Assembly: GCA_946886565.1 (NCBI GenBank)
Contig: CAMPIX010000010.1
Coordinates: forward strand, 13,826 to 77,825
Length of the DNA: 64,000 nucleotides
Reading direction: 5' to 3'
From: an uncultured Altererythrobacter sp.
GTDB taxonomy: Bacteria; Pseudomonadota; Alphaproteobacteria; Sphingomonadales; Sphingomonadaceae
In this document: one piece after another, positions 9,977 through 20,800 of the stretch
Layout: each line of letters starts with the position of its first letter
Position numbering within the stretch: position 1 is the stretch's first letter
Notes under the pieces: model-generated
What the model was told of the DNA's origin: nothing
Seen by the model: only the letters and a program-made list of their open reading frames with translations
The model's database searches: none
Position numbers and translations under genes: made by a program

Positions 9977-10464
9977 CGAGAGGCGGTTCGCACGAGTGCA
10001 GAGCCTTTGTCGGCGTGCCCAGATTTCAATAGGTAGCTTGACTGCTTTGCGCCCCAAATGTTGACGTTCAGCCAACTCGTGCGCGCACCGGGAAGCCGCC
10101 GCTCATTCAGGAGATGATCCGACCTGTGCCAAAGGCCCGGAAGCCATGTTAGACGCGAGCAGCGTCGCGCCCACGCTAACCTGATGCACTTCCTGCTGCG
10201 CGGAGTTCTAGGGTCAGGATTCATTGGTCATAGCCGGAAGACCAATCCATCAAGCGGCCGAACATGATCTCAATAAGGCTTCGGCGGCTGTACCTGACGT
10301 GCAATCTCGGTATGGATCAGGTCAGCCATCCACTGAGGACTCAACGCTCCGCATTTTATTATTGGAACGAGTGGATAGCAGGCCGATTGTCGGCACCGCT
10401 GGGGCCAAGATTTACCCCGAAATTGTGCTAGGCAGCAGGTTATTCGGTCTTGAGGTGGGGGGTG
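9977..10464. other. Left end of the element, no convincing gene
   Basis: No open frame here has a good start, codon use or recognisable product. One inverted repeat is visible, ATTGGTC / GACCAAT near 10224-10247. The stretch AGGGTCAGGATTCATTGG near 10211 looks like the end of a decayed insertion sequence, but no transposase is present. The last bases before 10465 hold the ribosome-binding site (GAGGTGGGG) of the DUF2971 gene. Confidence 0.5.
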
Positions 10465-11250
10465 ATGTTCTATAAATTTGTCGGTACCGCCGGGGATGCG
10501 CTGCTCGAGGTGTTCGACAAGGCCGTCGTGCAAGGCTCGATCAAATTGAGCTCAGCCACGACGTTCAACGACCCTTTCGAATTCAAATTTACTTCCGTCG
10601 CGCCTACCCGCGATATGTTCGACGCATGGCACCGGACCTGGATGCCGGACTTGACGCCGCAGCAACTGGAGAACGGCTGGGAGTCGCTGACCGGCGCTCA
10701 GTCCGCCTGGAATGCGGAGCTGGTGCCGCGGATGAACCTGCTTCAGGGCTTATATGTCCTTTGCCTCGCCCAGCGCTGGGACAATCATCTGATGTGGTCG
10801 CACTATGCCGACATGCATCGCGGCTTCGCCATCCGCTACAGCCCGGAGTTCCTGGCCGCGCTGGAGGCCTTGCCCGACTTCCAGATGCGAGGGGATGTGA
10901 ATTATAGCGAGACCGTCGCCGCGCTGCGCTGGTGCTCAGCACCACCGCATGAGATCCCGCTCCCAGTGATTTTCACCAAGTCGCCCGACTGGAAATATGA
11001 GGCCGAGCACCGCGTCGTGCTGTCGGGGTCGGCCGGCAAGGACGCGCTGTACCAGATTGTCGATCCGGACCTAATCGCAGGGGTGGTCCTAGGTGCACGG
11101 GCCTCACAGCCGCTGATCCAGAAGGCGCTCGCGGTGCGTGCGGCTCGTCCCGAATTCACGGTCGATATGGTCTCGTCCGCACGCGAGAGTTACGCGCTGA
11201 CCGCCGACCGTATCGAAGACAATTTGCGGACGATGCGCAGCATTCTCTAG
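10465..11250 (+). CDS. DUF2971 family protein
   Basis: About 261 residues. It has the features of the DUF2971 family found in phage-defence and mobile regions: an N-terminal FYKFVG start and LSSATTFNDPFE box, a central LMWSHYADMHRGFAIRYS motif, and FTKSPDWKYEAEHRVV. The biochemical role of the family is not established. The ATG at 10465 is preceded by a strong GAGGTGGGG. It is the first gene inside the left end of the element and reads in the same direction as the nuclease-like and DUF3800 genes that follow, so they may form one cargo unit. Confidence 0.85.
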   Translation: MFYKFVGTAGDALLEVFDKAVVQGSIKLSSATTFNDPFEFKFTSVAPTRDMFDAWHRTWMPDLTPQQLENGWESLTGAQSAWNAELVPRMNLLQGLYVLCLAQRWDNHLMWSHYADMHRGFAIRYSPEFLAALEALPDFQMRGDVNYSETVAALRWCSAPPHEIPLPVIFTKSPDWKYEAEHRVVLSGSAGKDALYQIVDPDLIAGVVLGARASQPLIQKALAVRAARPEFTVDMVSSARESYALTADRIEDNLRTMRSIL

Positions 11251-11514
11251 CGTCCCTCAGAACGAGTGGACGATCGCGCCGATACTGACGGATTCGAGGC
11301 CCAGCCAGCTCGCCATCCGCTCCCTCAGGCCGATCTTGGTTTGCCACATATCTAGAGCTGGTTCTGCGTTGCTTGCGCCAGGGCCGTGGAAGGGCACCGC
11401 GGCGGGTGCGGCACATCGTGGACGCGTCCCCTTGATCGCCGCGATCAATTGACCATGATGCCGGCGGAACAGCGCGACAGCCGCGGGAGGAGAGATGCGT
11501 CATGAAGATTCGCC

Positions 11515-12054
11515 ATGATTGAAACACTGCGCACGGTGTTTACCGCATCGTTCGCTCAATTTCTCGAACGCGAGACGGAGAATATCCTCAACGGCACCGC
11601 CGAGCGCAACCTCTGCGCATGCTGGGCGCCCTTGCTGGAAAATTCCGCTATTTCGGCTGGCATCAAGGGCTATCGCGCCGACGCCGACTATAACCGGATG
11701 CAGGACCGTCGCGTGAAGGTGATGCTCGCCAATGGCCTGGAGGAGGTCCGCATCATTTGCGACCTGATCCTGCACAGCCGCGGTAAAATCCCGGCACACG
11801 ACAATCTCGTCGCCATCGAGATGAAGCGCAAGTCGCGGCCGGAACGTGAAAAAGCGGAAGACCGGCTGCGACTGCGCACGCTCACGCAGTTATCCTATGA
11901 CGGCATCTGGTCCGCCGACGGCGTCACGCTTCCCGAATATGTCTGCGGCTACACGCTCGGCTATTATGTCGAGCTCGACATCGATGGGCGCGCCTTCCTC
12001 ATCGAGGAATATGTAGAGGGCGAGCTGGTCGACAGCTGCAACCACGCATTTTAG
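11515..12054 (+). CDS. Small PD-(D/E)XK-like nuclease candidate
   Basis: A 179-residue protein I do not recognise by name. Its centre reads CDLILHS (around residue 83) followed about 17 residues later by NLVAIEMKRK. That spacing of an Asp strand and an E-x-K strand is typical of the PD-(D/E)XK nuclease fold, with a helix of charged residues afterwards (RPEREKAEDRLRLRTLTQ). Function in DNA cleavage is inferred from this motif only. A GGAGGAG ribosome-binding site lies at about 11485, and a seven-codon open frame (ATG 11493) ends in ATGA overlapping this gene's start. It sits between DUF2971 and the broken DUF3800 gene. A non-nuclease hypothetical protein remains possible. Confidence 0.6.
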   Translation: MIETLRTVFTASFAQFLERETENILNGTAERNLCACWAPLLENSAISAGIKGYRADADYNRMQDRRVKVMLANGLEEVRIICDLILHSRGKIPAHDNLVAIEMKRKSRPEREKAEDRLRLRTLTQLSYDGIWSADGVTLPEYVCGYTLGYYVELDIDGRAFLIEEYVEGELVDSCNHAF

Positions 12055-12202
12055 CCGGTGGGCGGTCGTGGTGGCGGCCCTCCCGATCTTCGTGGCCAAA
12101 TTCAGTACGCTGAGCGTGCTCACGAGATCGACTATTGTCGTGACGAGCGCCAATGAGTCGTCCGCCGCGCCGGACAGCGCATTGAAATGGGAATAGCGGA
12201 CC

Positions 12203-13430
12203 ATGGATTGCTACAGGATCGACGAGAGCGGCTATACCGGCTTTGACCTCCTCAATCGCGACCAGCGCTTTCAGGGCGCCGCGGCGATCGCCATAGAGTG
12301 ACGACGCGAAGAGGCTCATCAAGGAGCATTTTCCACGGCTCCAGGCGACCGAACTCAAATATGGCGCCCTATCGCGCCGACCAGGCAATCATCCTCGGCT
12401 GCTCGCGCTCCTTACCGACCTTCTGCGGGACTATAAGAGCGTCACCTATGTCTGCGAGAAGCGCTTCCTCCTGATCTTGATGTTTTGCGATTATGCCGTC
12501 GAACCCTGGTATTATGAGCGGGGCTTCAACTTCTATGCGGACGGCCAGAACTACGCGATGGCCTCGCTGATCGCGAAGGTCGGCCCGACGCTCTTCGGGG
12601 AAGCGGAATTCGAGGCGATGCTGGCCGCCTTCCAGCGGGCCGTGAAGGAAAAGACTCCGCAGGCGCTCGCCGATCTCGTCGCTGGCGTCCGCCGTATACG
12701 GTGGTGTGAATTGCCCGAGGCCTTCGGTCCTTTGGCGCGCGATGCCGCGCCGGAATGCCTCACCGCGATCGCGACGGCCGGCGTGGACACGGACATCGCG
12801 ATAGTGGTGCTTCAGTCGCTGATCTCGCGCATTGAGGCCATGAGCGACGGACCCTATCGGGTTGAGCACGACCAATCCCAGAACCTCGAAAGATACCATG
12901 ATTTGCTGCAGCGCCTCATCGCCCACGAAGATTCGGTCGAGCTGCGCCAGACCGAGATCGCGAGCTTCAAATTCCCGCTCAAGCTCACTGCAGTGACGCA
13001 GGTCGATTCAAAGGCCAGCGCGGCAGTGCAGCTTGCCGATGTGATGGTCGGCGCGGCGCTCGAAGCGGCCAACCGCTTCGCTGGGCTGAAGGCTGGGGGT
13101 CTCGACCCCGAGGCGGTGATCTCGCTCTACAAGGACGAACAGTTCATACACCTGATACCGGACCTCGATTTCGAAGGCCAACGGCATTTCCGACAGGGTA
13201 CACAGGCGGCCGAGGTCATCGATTATTTCGCGCAGCATTTTTTCGGCCAAGCCCTGACACGCGAGCGCTCGTCTGCTTCAAACCCTTCGTTCCCCGAGAG
13301 CCGACCGTCCGCAACCGGCCCAGAATTACTGGTTAATTGGGATGCGATCGCTTTCGAAGGCGTCATTCCTCGTCAAAGATCAAACTGTTTCTCCGTGGCA
13401 GACTGGCGCAAAGGTCAACCGTTGCGGTAA
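12203..13430 (+). pseudogene. DUF3800 protein gene, frameshifted
   Basis: The N-terminus MDCYRIDESGYTG (ATG at 12203) carries the DESG motif of DUF3800, an RNase H-like fold family. The frame stops at the TGA at 12299-12301, and the family continues directly in the +1 frame (DDAKRLIKEHFPRL, then ATELKYG, VCEKRFLLILMF, VDSKASAAVQLADVMVG) to 13430. Removing one base at 12299 would restore a continuous protein of about 408 residues. Either this is a real inactivating mutation or a sequencing error. A downstream start at 12477/12480 could still make a fragment, but it would lack the DESG motif. The SbcD-like gene starts eight bases later, so transcriptional coupling is likely. Confidence 0.82.
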
Positions 13431-13438
13431 GAACGGTT

Positions 13439-14545
13439 ATGAAAATTATCCACACCGCCGACTGGCAGCTCGGGAAACCTTTCGGGAACTTCGATGATGA
13501 AACGCGCAACGCGCTTAGCGAAGCGCGCTTTGATGCTATCGAAGCTGTAGGAAATGCAGCCGCCGCGCATAATTCAATGCATGTGCTGGTGGCAGGCGAT
13601 GTGTTCGACACCGAAGGGCCCGAAGATCGTACGATCGTTCAGGCGCTTGCTCGGATGGAGAGCTTTGCATGCCACTGGTGGTTGTTGCCGGGGAATCACG
13701 ATTTCGCGCGCAATGGCGGGTTGTGGGATCGGGTAAGGTCGCGCCGGCCCAAGAACCTGACGGTCCTTGCCGAGTACGAGCCGGTGGAAATGGAGGATGG
13801 CGTTTGGCTGCTGCCCGCGCCGCTCATCCATCGGCACACGCTCGATGATCCGACCATCGCCTTCGATGCGATGGATACGCCTGGCTCGCGGCTGCGTATC
13901 GGACTTGCGCATGGTTCGATCCGCGACTTTTCCAGCCAGGGCGACGCGAAGAACTTGATCGCACCCGATCGCGCCGCGCGCGCCAATCTCGATTATCTTG
14001 CGCTTGGGGACTGGCACGGGGCGCTGAAGGTGGACGCGCGCACGTGGTACTCGGGCACGCCCGAGACCGATCGCTTCCAGCGCGACGAACCCGGCCAGTG
14101 CCTGATCGTGGATATTGCTCCCGGCGAGCAACCGCATGTGGAGGTGCACCGCACCGGCCGCTTTCAGTGGCTTACGCGCAGCTGGACGGTGAACGATGGC
14201 GATGGCTTTGCGAGCGAATGCGACGCCTTGCTTGAGGGCTGCAAGCCCGAGACGACCCTTGTCCGCCTGACAATGGCGGGGCTTGTCGCGCTCTCCGACA
14301 GGGTGGCGATGACGACGCGGATCGAGGACGATCTTCGCCACCGCCTGCGCCATCTCGAGGTGCGCGACGGCGATTTGGTCGCGCGGCCGACGGACGAGGA
14401 CCTTTCCTCGCTCGAAGCCGAGGGTATGCTCGGCCGTGCGGTGAGTATATTGCGTGAAAAGAGCGAGAGGGGCGGGGGCGAGGCCGGGATGGCACGTCGC
14501 GCGCTGGAACGGCTGTTCGTGGAGATCGCGCGAGGGGAGGCGTAG
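13439..14545 (+). CDS. SbcD/YhaO-like metallophosphoesterase exonuclease
   Basis: A 368-residue calcineurin-like phosphoesterase of the DNA repair exonuclease type. Motifs: HTADWQLGK (residues 5-13; Gln replaces the usual His of D-x-H, as in many relatives), VLVAGDVFD, LLPGNHD, LAHGS and LALGDWHG. It is expected to act with the ATPase encoded one base downstream as a Mre11/Rad50-type or SbcCD-type nuclease on DNA ends. The ATG at 13439 was chosen for the canonical MKIIHTADW N-terminus, eight bases after the DUF3800 stop. Confidence 0.9.
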   Translation: MKIIHTADWQLGKPFGNFDDETRNALSEARFDAIEAVGNAAAAHNSMHVLVAGDVFDTEGPEDRTIVQALARMESFACHWWLLPGNHDFARNGGLWDRVRSRRPKNLTVLAEYEPVEMEDGVWLLPAPLIHRHTLDDPTIAFDAMDTPGSRLRIGLAHGSIRDFSSQGDAKNLIAPDRAARANLDYLALGDWHGALKVDARTWYSGTPETDRFQRDEPGQCLIVDIAPGEQPHVEVHRTGRFQWLTRSWTVNDGDGFASECDALLEGCKPETTLVRLTMAGLVALSDRVAMTTRIEDDLRHRLRHLEVRDGDLVARPTDEDLSSLEAEGMLGRAVSILREKSERGGGEAGMARRALERLFVEIARGEA

Positions 14546-14546
14546 G

Positions 14547-17189
14547 ATGGGCATGATCCTTCGTCGCATCGCGATCGCCAACTTCCGCAAGTTTCGGGAG
14601 GCGCACGAGGTGACCGGCCTGCGCGATGGCCTCAATATTCTCATCGGACCCAACGAGACGGGCAAGTCCACCATGATGGAGGCGGTACGCGCGGCACTGT
14701 TCCTGCGGCACGGGTCCAAAACCCAGCCCATCCAGTCCTTCGTGCCCTATGGCGACAGTGTGGGGCCGGAAGTGCAATTGGATTTCGAGATCAACGGGGC
14801 GCCCTACAGCCTCACCAAGCGCTTCATGGCGAAACCGATCGCCGAGCTGGAAGGCCCCGACGGGCGCCGACAGGGCGACGCAGCGGAGGAGGCCTTGCAG
14901 GAACTGCTCGGCTTCGAGAAGCAATCGACACGGTTCGATTCCGGTGCGCTCGGCACGCTGGGCCTGCTCTGGGTTCCGCAGGGCGACGGCCTAACGCTTC
15001 CCACGCCCGGCGACCGGGTGCGCGAAGGGATCGGCGGTGCGATAGAAGATCAGGCGGGCGCATTGCTCGGCTCTGCGGCCTTCGAGCGCGTGCGCGAACG
15101 GATCGAAGCGCAGTATGATCGCTACAAGACGCCGACCGGCCAAAGAAAAGCTGAACTGAAGGACGCCGAGGCGCGGGTCGTTGAGGCTGAAGATGCTGTG
15201 CGCGAGGCGGAGCAGCAGGAGGCCGCTCTCGAACAGGCCTACGCCGATCTCGAACGGAAGAAGGGCGAGTTGGACCTTGTCGTGGCCGAACTGGCCGATG
15301 AGGAGGATGCAGAACGCAAGCGTCAACTGGAGGCGGATCTCGAAACAGCAAAGAACGCTGCACAGAAGCTCGAAACCGAACAGGCCCGTCATGACTTCGC
15401 CAAAGCCCGTGTTGTCCGGCTGGAGGATCTCGCCAAGCGTCACGAGGCTGCAAGCAATCGCCTGAAGGAAGGCGAGAGGGCGCTAGAACAATGGACGAAG
15501 GACCGCGCAATCCTTGCCGAAACGCTGGCCCAAGCGAAGCGCACGGCTGTCGAGCGCGGAGCGGAGATCAAGGATGCGCGCGAGGCGCGTGACAAGGCGA
15601 ACTCGTTGCTGGCGCAAGCCCGCAAGCGAGAGGCACAGAATCGGCAAAGGGCCGACATTGCGCGAGCCCGCGAGCGATATCGGCGACTGCTCGAACTGGA
15701 AGAGGAGCACCAACGACTGGCCGAACTTGCGGCGAGTGAGGTTCCGCCGGACAGGATCGAGAAGCTGGAACAGCTCGACACGCGGATATCGGGGGAGCGC
15801 AACACGCTTCAAGCTGGCGGGGTCAAAGTCCGATACAGCGGCCCTGCGGCTCCGAGGATCGGTGACCAGCCACTATCCGAAACTTCCGTAAACCTGACGC
15901 GCGAGACCACGCTCGCCTTCGCCGATGGAGGCGAACTGACCGTGCATCCTCCTGCCGGTCTCGCCGGGGCAGAGGCGCGACTTGCCAGTCTCGAGAGCGA
16001 GCGCGATGCACTGTTGGCCGACTGGGAAGTCGGTTCGCTCAACGATCTTCGCAAGCGAGACCGTGACGCACGCGATGCGAGGGTGCAGTTGTCGAACTTC
16101 GCAGGGCAGATCGAATCGCTCACCCATGCCGAGCCTTCGCTTGGTCTGGCCGCCGGCGCAGAGGCGCTCAAGCTGTTCATCGCCGAACATGCGAAGGAGG
16201 TTGCAGCCCCCACTGGTGACGAGGCGGAAGAGGGACCCTCAGTCACCGAGCTTGAGGCAATTGCCGACACGCGCGAGGCCTATTTCGTCCGCTCGGAAGA
16301 ACGAAATGAAGGCGCACTGGTGGCGTTGCGCCGAGCCGAAAAAGACGAAAGCGAGATCGCCTCGCGCGAGATTTTCGCAAAAAGCGAACATGAGCGCGCA
16401 CAAAGTGAACTTGCAGGAATCGAGGAACTGGAGGATTTCGCGGAATTGGATACGAACCTTACCAAGGCTCGCGCCGATCTCGCGCGGCGCGCCGGGGACC
16501 TCGAACAGGCCAGGCGCAATGCAAGCGCTTTCGACAAGGCCGCCATCGCCCGCCAAATCGGTGCGATCGATCGTCAGCGCGAAAGGACCGACGAGCGGCG
16601 CTCTACCTTGCGCGACGACGTCAGCCGCCTCGAAGTCCGCATCGAAACCGACGGGGGACGCGGCCTGGCCGAACGCGCAGCCCTCGCGCGTGACGAGGCG
16701 GAAGCCGCCCGCGCCGCACTTGAGCGCATCGAGCACCAAGCAGACATGCTCACTTTGCTGCGCGCTGTTCTGCAGCAGGCGCAGGAGGAAACCTCGCGAA
16801 GCCTGGTAGGACCTGTCGTAAGCCGCGCCAGGGCTTACATGCAGCGCATCTTGCCCGGGCTTGAGCCGGGGTTCGATTCCGACTTCCAACTGGCCAGCGT
16901 GAGCCGCGGCGGCCTTGACGAGGATCGCGAGCTTCTGTCCCGAGGTACACAGGAGCAACTGGCGCTCCTGTCCCGCCTCGCATTTGCCGAATTGCTCCGC
17001 GAGGAAGGTGCGCCCATTTCACTCATGCTGGACGACCCACTGGTCTATTCGGACGATTTCCGACTTCAGGAAATGATCAATCTCCTGGATGAAACCTCGC
17101 GCGATATACAGATAGTCGTACTGAGCTGTCGCGATCGCGCCTTCCGCGCAGCGCCGGGCGAGCGATTGGAACTACGGACGTCGCCTTAG
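14547..17189 (+). CDS. SbcC/Rad50-like AAA ATPase with long coiled coil
   Basis: An 880-residue SMC-like ATPase partner of the preceding nuclease. Walker A GPNETGKST is at residues 34-42. Two long charged coiled-coil arms follow (about 190-400 and 560-740). At the end are the LSRGTQEQLALLSRLAFAE signature and the Walker B strand ISLMLDDPLV near residue 825. The region between the arms lacks an obvious CxxC zinc hook; a short beta-rich insert (about 410-480) takes its place. The ATG at 14547 follows the sbcD-like TAG by one base, so the genes are translationally coupled. Convergent with the helicase locus downstream. Confidence 0.9.
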   Translation: MGMILRRIAIANFRKFREAHEVTGLRDGLNILIGPNETGKSTMMEAVRAALFLRHGSKTQPIQSFVPYGDSVGPEVQLDFEINGAPYSLTKRFMAKPIAELEGPDGRRQGDAAEEALQELLGFEKQSTRFDSGALGTLGLLWVPQGDGLTLPTPGDRVREGIGGAIEDQAGALLGSAAFERVRERIEAQYDRYKTPTGQRKAELKDAEARVVEAEDAVREAEQQEAALEQAYADLERKKGELDLVVAELADEEDAERKRQLEADLETAKNAAQKLETEQARHDFAKARVVRLEDLAKRHEAASNRLKEGERALEQWTKDRAILAETLAQAKRTAVERGAEIKDAREARDKANSLLAQARKREAQNRQRADIARARERYRRLLELEEEHQRLAELAASEVPPDRIEKLEQLDTRISGERNTLQAGGVKVRYSGPAAPRIGDQPLSETSVNLTRETTLAFADGGELTVHPPAGLAGAEARLASLESERDALLADWEVGSLNDLRKRDRDARDARVQLSNFAGQIESLTHAEPSLGLAAGAEALKLFIAEHAKEVAAPTGDEAEEGPSVTELEAIADTREAYFVRSEERNEGALVALRRAEKDESEIASREIFAKSEHERAQSELAGIEELEDFAELDTNLTKARADLARRAGDLEQARRNASAFDKAAIARQIGAIDRQRERTDERRSTLRDDVSRLEVRIETDGGRGLAERAALARDEAEAARAALERIEHQADMLTLLRAVLQQAQEETSRSLVGPVVSRARAYMQRILPGLEPGFDSDFQLASVSRGGLDEDRELLSRGTQEQLALLSRLAFAELLREEGAPISLMLDDPLVYSDDFRLQEMINLLDETSRDIQIVVLSCRDRAFRAAPGERLELRTSP

Positions 17190-17244
17190 TTTGGGCAGGC
17201 AAAGGCGTTCAGAGCAACAAGCATCCGAGGCCCGCAGCCGGCTC

Positions 17245-17790
17245 TCACTGCTGGATGGCCTTTTCGATCGCGAGTTCGACCCGTTGCCGAGCATCGCGGC
17301 GCAGGCGCGAGATTCCGAAAATTCGCGCCACCGCCACGGCGCGATCTTCGACGTCTCCGGTCGCACGTGCAGCGAGCATGAGTTCCGCCAGTGCGATGAG
17401 GTCGATCGATCGGTTGGCACTGCCGCTCGCGGGCACGCGATATTCGCTCAGTCGCGCCGGATGGCCTTCGTCCATCCAGACGAAAACATGGCCGACCTGA
17501 TCTTCAAGGAGAACGAAGGAGCGTCGAACCACCTCGCTCACACGCTCGCGGATCAGCCGGCCCGTCCGGGCGAATCCGTGCGCTCTCGCTATCACAGTCG
17601 CAAGTTGATCGTCGCGAACAGGCGCTTCGGATTCCACGACAAGGTGAACCATTTCAGTCAGGACATCGTCGTACTCCGGGTCGTAGAAACGATCTGCATC
17701 GATATTTTTGGCGATGTCAGTGAAATCGGTCTGGCGGTACGGAACAGCTCGCCCATGGGCGATCTCCGGTGCGTGAAACATGAACGGCAA
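17245..17790 (-). CDS. DUF3320 domain segment cut off from the helicase by an in-frame stop
   Basis: About 181 residues matching the DUF3320 domain that normally forms the C-terminus of DUF4011-type helicases (DRFYDPEYDDVLTEMVHLVV, then GRLIRERVSEVV, FVWMDE and ARIFGISRLRRDARQRVELAIEKA). It is in the same reading frame as the 1776-residue helicase directly upstream. Only the TAA at 17839-17841 and a 48-base open linker separate them, and there is no frameshift. The domain is either silenced by a nonsense mutation, made separately from TTG 17790 or ATG 17781, or joined by readthrough. No good ribosome-binding site is visible before either start. Confidence 0.75.
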   Translation of the reverse strand: MPFMFHAPEIAHGRAVPYRQTDFTDIAKNIDADRFYDPEYDDVLTEMVHLVVESEAPVRDDQLATVIARAHGFARTGRLIRERVSEVVRRSFVLLEDQVGHVFVWMDEGHPARLSEYRVPASGSANRSIDLIALAELMLAARATGDVEDRAVAVARIFGISRLRRDARQRVELAIEKAIQQ

Positions 17791-17838
17791 CGTCTCGTCT
17801 GAGTTGCCGGGTTCGTGAGGCGGCGGTGACGCGTTGCC

Positions 17839-20800
17839 TTACGCCCGGCGACCGTCGACAGACGACGAGACGGTATCGTCGGCCTGGACGTCATCTTTCT
17901 CTTCGACCCTATCCGGTGATGTCCTTGCGCTCGCAGCAGCACCCGGCTCCTCGCCGGTTTCGTCCGAGACGCGGCGTTCGCGCGCCTCCTCCAGACACTG
18001 TTTCAGGCGGGCATCGATCTTCGCGATCGAGCCTTGCGCGTCGATCCAGAAGTCGGTCGACCAGATACGCAGGATCGTCCACCCCAGTCCTTCGAGCACT
18101 GCCTGGCGAACCTTATCACGATCGCGGGCGGTAAGTGCGCTGTGATACATCGCCCCATCGCATTCGATGCCGGCGAGAAAATCACCCGGGTTGTCGGGGT
18201 CGACGACGCCCAGATCGATGCGATAGCCCGAAACGCCAATCTGTGGGCGAACCGCCCATCCACGCTGTTCGAGCATGGCTTTGACTGCATCCTCGAATGG
18301 GGATTCGGTTGCGCCGATGCTGTCCGCATGCGCTTCGGCAAGAGCACGCGGTCCACGCTCGGCGAATTCGATGTAATGCTTGAGGTCGCGGACCGCCTGC
18401 GAAGCCGTTCGCGACAGATCGATCATTCCAGCATCGAACGAGGTGAACAACAGCATCGCCTTGCGCGCTCTGGTGACTGCGACATTGAGACGCCGCCAAC
18501 CACCATCCTTATTGAGTGGCCCGAAGTTCATCGACATCTTGCGCGCGCCCGCCTCGACCGGGCCAAAAGTGATGCCGAGGATGATTGTATCGCGCTCATC
18601 ACCCTGTACCGTTTCTAGGTTCTTGACGAAGACAGGCTCTTCGAGGTCGTCGGCGAAATGCGCGTCGAACGCTGCATCGCCCTTGCGCGCCTGCTCCAGC
18701 AGGTCTTCGATCAGTTCCTGCTGTTTGCTGTTGAGGGTAACGATGCCGAGCGAAGTCTCGCCCGGTGCCTTGCCGGCCAAGCGACGCCGCGCCTCGGCGA
18801 CGATCGCCTTCGCTTCGATCGCGTTGGTCTGCTCGGTGCCTTTCGCGTAAACGCCGTCCACCCGGTGCCATTCGACGGCCGTCTCGCGCGTCTCGGGCGC
18901 GGGAAAGGTGATCAGCTTACCGTCGTAGTAGCGCGAGTTGGAGAAGGCGATCAGCGAGTCATGGCGGCTGCGGTAGTGCCAGTCGAGGCTGCGGCGCGGG
19001 ATCGAGGCGGATACGCATTCGTCGAGAATGCTCTCCAGATCCAACATCGCGTCTTCGTCGACCGTGGCGGAACCGCGGCTGAAGAAATTGGTCGGCGGCA
19101 TCTGTTTCTGGTCGCCCGCGAGCACCAGTTGGCGGCCACGCCCGATGGAGCCGACCGCATCCCAAGGGGTGATCTGGCTCGCCTCGTCGAAGATGACGAT
19201 GTCGAACAGGTCCTGATCGGGCGGCAGATATTGCGCGATCGAAAGCGGGCTCATCAGCATGCATGGAGCGAGCGCGCTGAAATCCTTGCCCATTTCTTCG
19301 GCAAGGCGGCGCACGGGCTTGTGCGCGCGCTGCTTGGCGAGTTCGTGTTTGAGCACGCCGAAGCCGGATGCGCGAGCGACCTGCGAGGTATCGGGAAGAT
19401 CGCTACACAGCCGTGCGCGAATGATGGCGGAGGTCAGGCTCTGTACCTCTTCGGTCATCTCGCCGAAGGTGCGGATCTTGTCCTCGTGCGACAGCGAGTG
19501 GAACCCGGCGAGGCGCGGCTCGGCATCGATCGCCCACGGTGCGAACCACTTGGCGTAGGCTGCTTCAAACAGCGGCACGGCCTCGCCTGCGGGAAGACCG
19601 GCGGCAATCCGGTCGGTCATCGGCGCAAGGCCCAGCGCCGCAGCCTGATCGCGTGCCTTGTTCCACTGACACAGGGCGTTGAGCTGAGTCTGATGCGCCT
19701 CGAGATCGTCGCACAGTTGCGCGATCTGCTCGAATTGGCCGGGCAGCGCATCGGCTGCGCTCGCCACTAAGAATGCGTCTCGTGCCTGCTCGAATCGCTC
19801 GCCCGCCGCGCTGAGTGCTTGCGTCGCTACACCCAGCGGCGCATCGGAAGCAGCCATTTCGTTGGCGTCGACGACCGCGGTGCGCAACGCGCCTATCAGC
19901 CCGGCGAACTCCTCCGGACTTGCGGCCTGCGATCGGGCGACGGCACGGATGCGTTCGCCCTCTTCGGCGAGCCGTTCCAGCCTGTCAGGATCGCTGTCGA
20001 GCCTTTGCGACGCCGGTACCCCCTCGATCGCTCCATCGAGCTCACGCACCTTTGCATGGAGCTGCGCCATGTCGGCAAGGATCGGGAGGTCCGCCGAAGG
20101 ATCGATCGCGCCTGCGGCGCCGCCCAGTTCGGTCATCTGCCGTTTGCAGCTGCGCATTGCGAAATACCGCAGCAGTACGAATTTCTCCTGCGCCACTTCC
20201 CATTCGCGCGCAAGTGAGGCGTGCGCTTCCTCGACTGCCTCCGGCGTGCGGTAGTCGGTTGAAAGCGTTGCGCGAAGCGCGTGCCATTTGCGGACCGTGT
20301 CGGCCTGCCTGCGCAGGGCATCGATCGTTTCGGCATGACCGGGACGGAAGGCGAATGCCATATCGAGCCCGGCCGTCCTGCAGATCGCCTGGCACAAGGC
20401 GAGCACCCTGTCGGCCTCTGTGGGGCCGGAGGGCTCTGCAGGAAGACCGCTTGCCCGAACCGCGTCATGTGCCGCCCGCTCCAGTCCGGTTGAGGCGGAT
20501 CGCAGGACTTGCGCCGCAGCCAGCAGCCGCGATTGCCATGCATTGGACCAGTCGCTCGCACGCACACAGTCCGAAACCGTCTCGGGCAGCGTACCGAGAC
20601 CTGCGAATGTAAGTTCGAGACTGCGCACGGCCTCGCGCATCGCCTTGATCTCGGCTTCGCCGTGCTGTGCGCGCTCGGGCCAGGCGAATTGAGGCAACGC
20701 GCCGTCATCGTCGCGCACGACGCGCCAGACTGCATCATGCACCGTCAAGCCGCAGGGGTAAAGGTGATGGAGCGCGGTAGCGAAGCCGTTCAGATCGTCG

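Noticed and set aside
11257..11448. 63-codon minus-strand frame between the DUF2971 and PD-(D/E)XK-like genes
   Set aside because: No ribosome-binding site, no family resemblance, and opposite to the direction of its neighbours.
17839..17841. Programmed readthrough or recoding of the TAA between helicase and DUF3320
   Set aside because: TAA is the least permissive stop for readthrough in bacteria and no supporting structure was seen; kept only as one option in the finding on the split gene.
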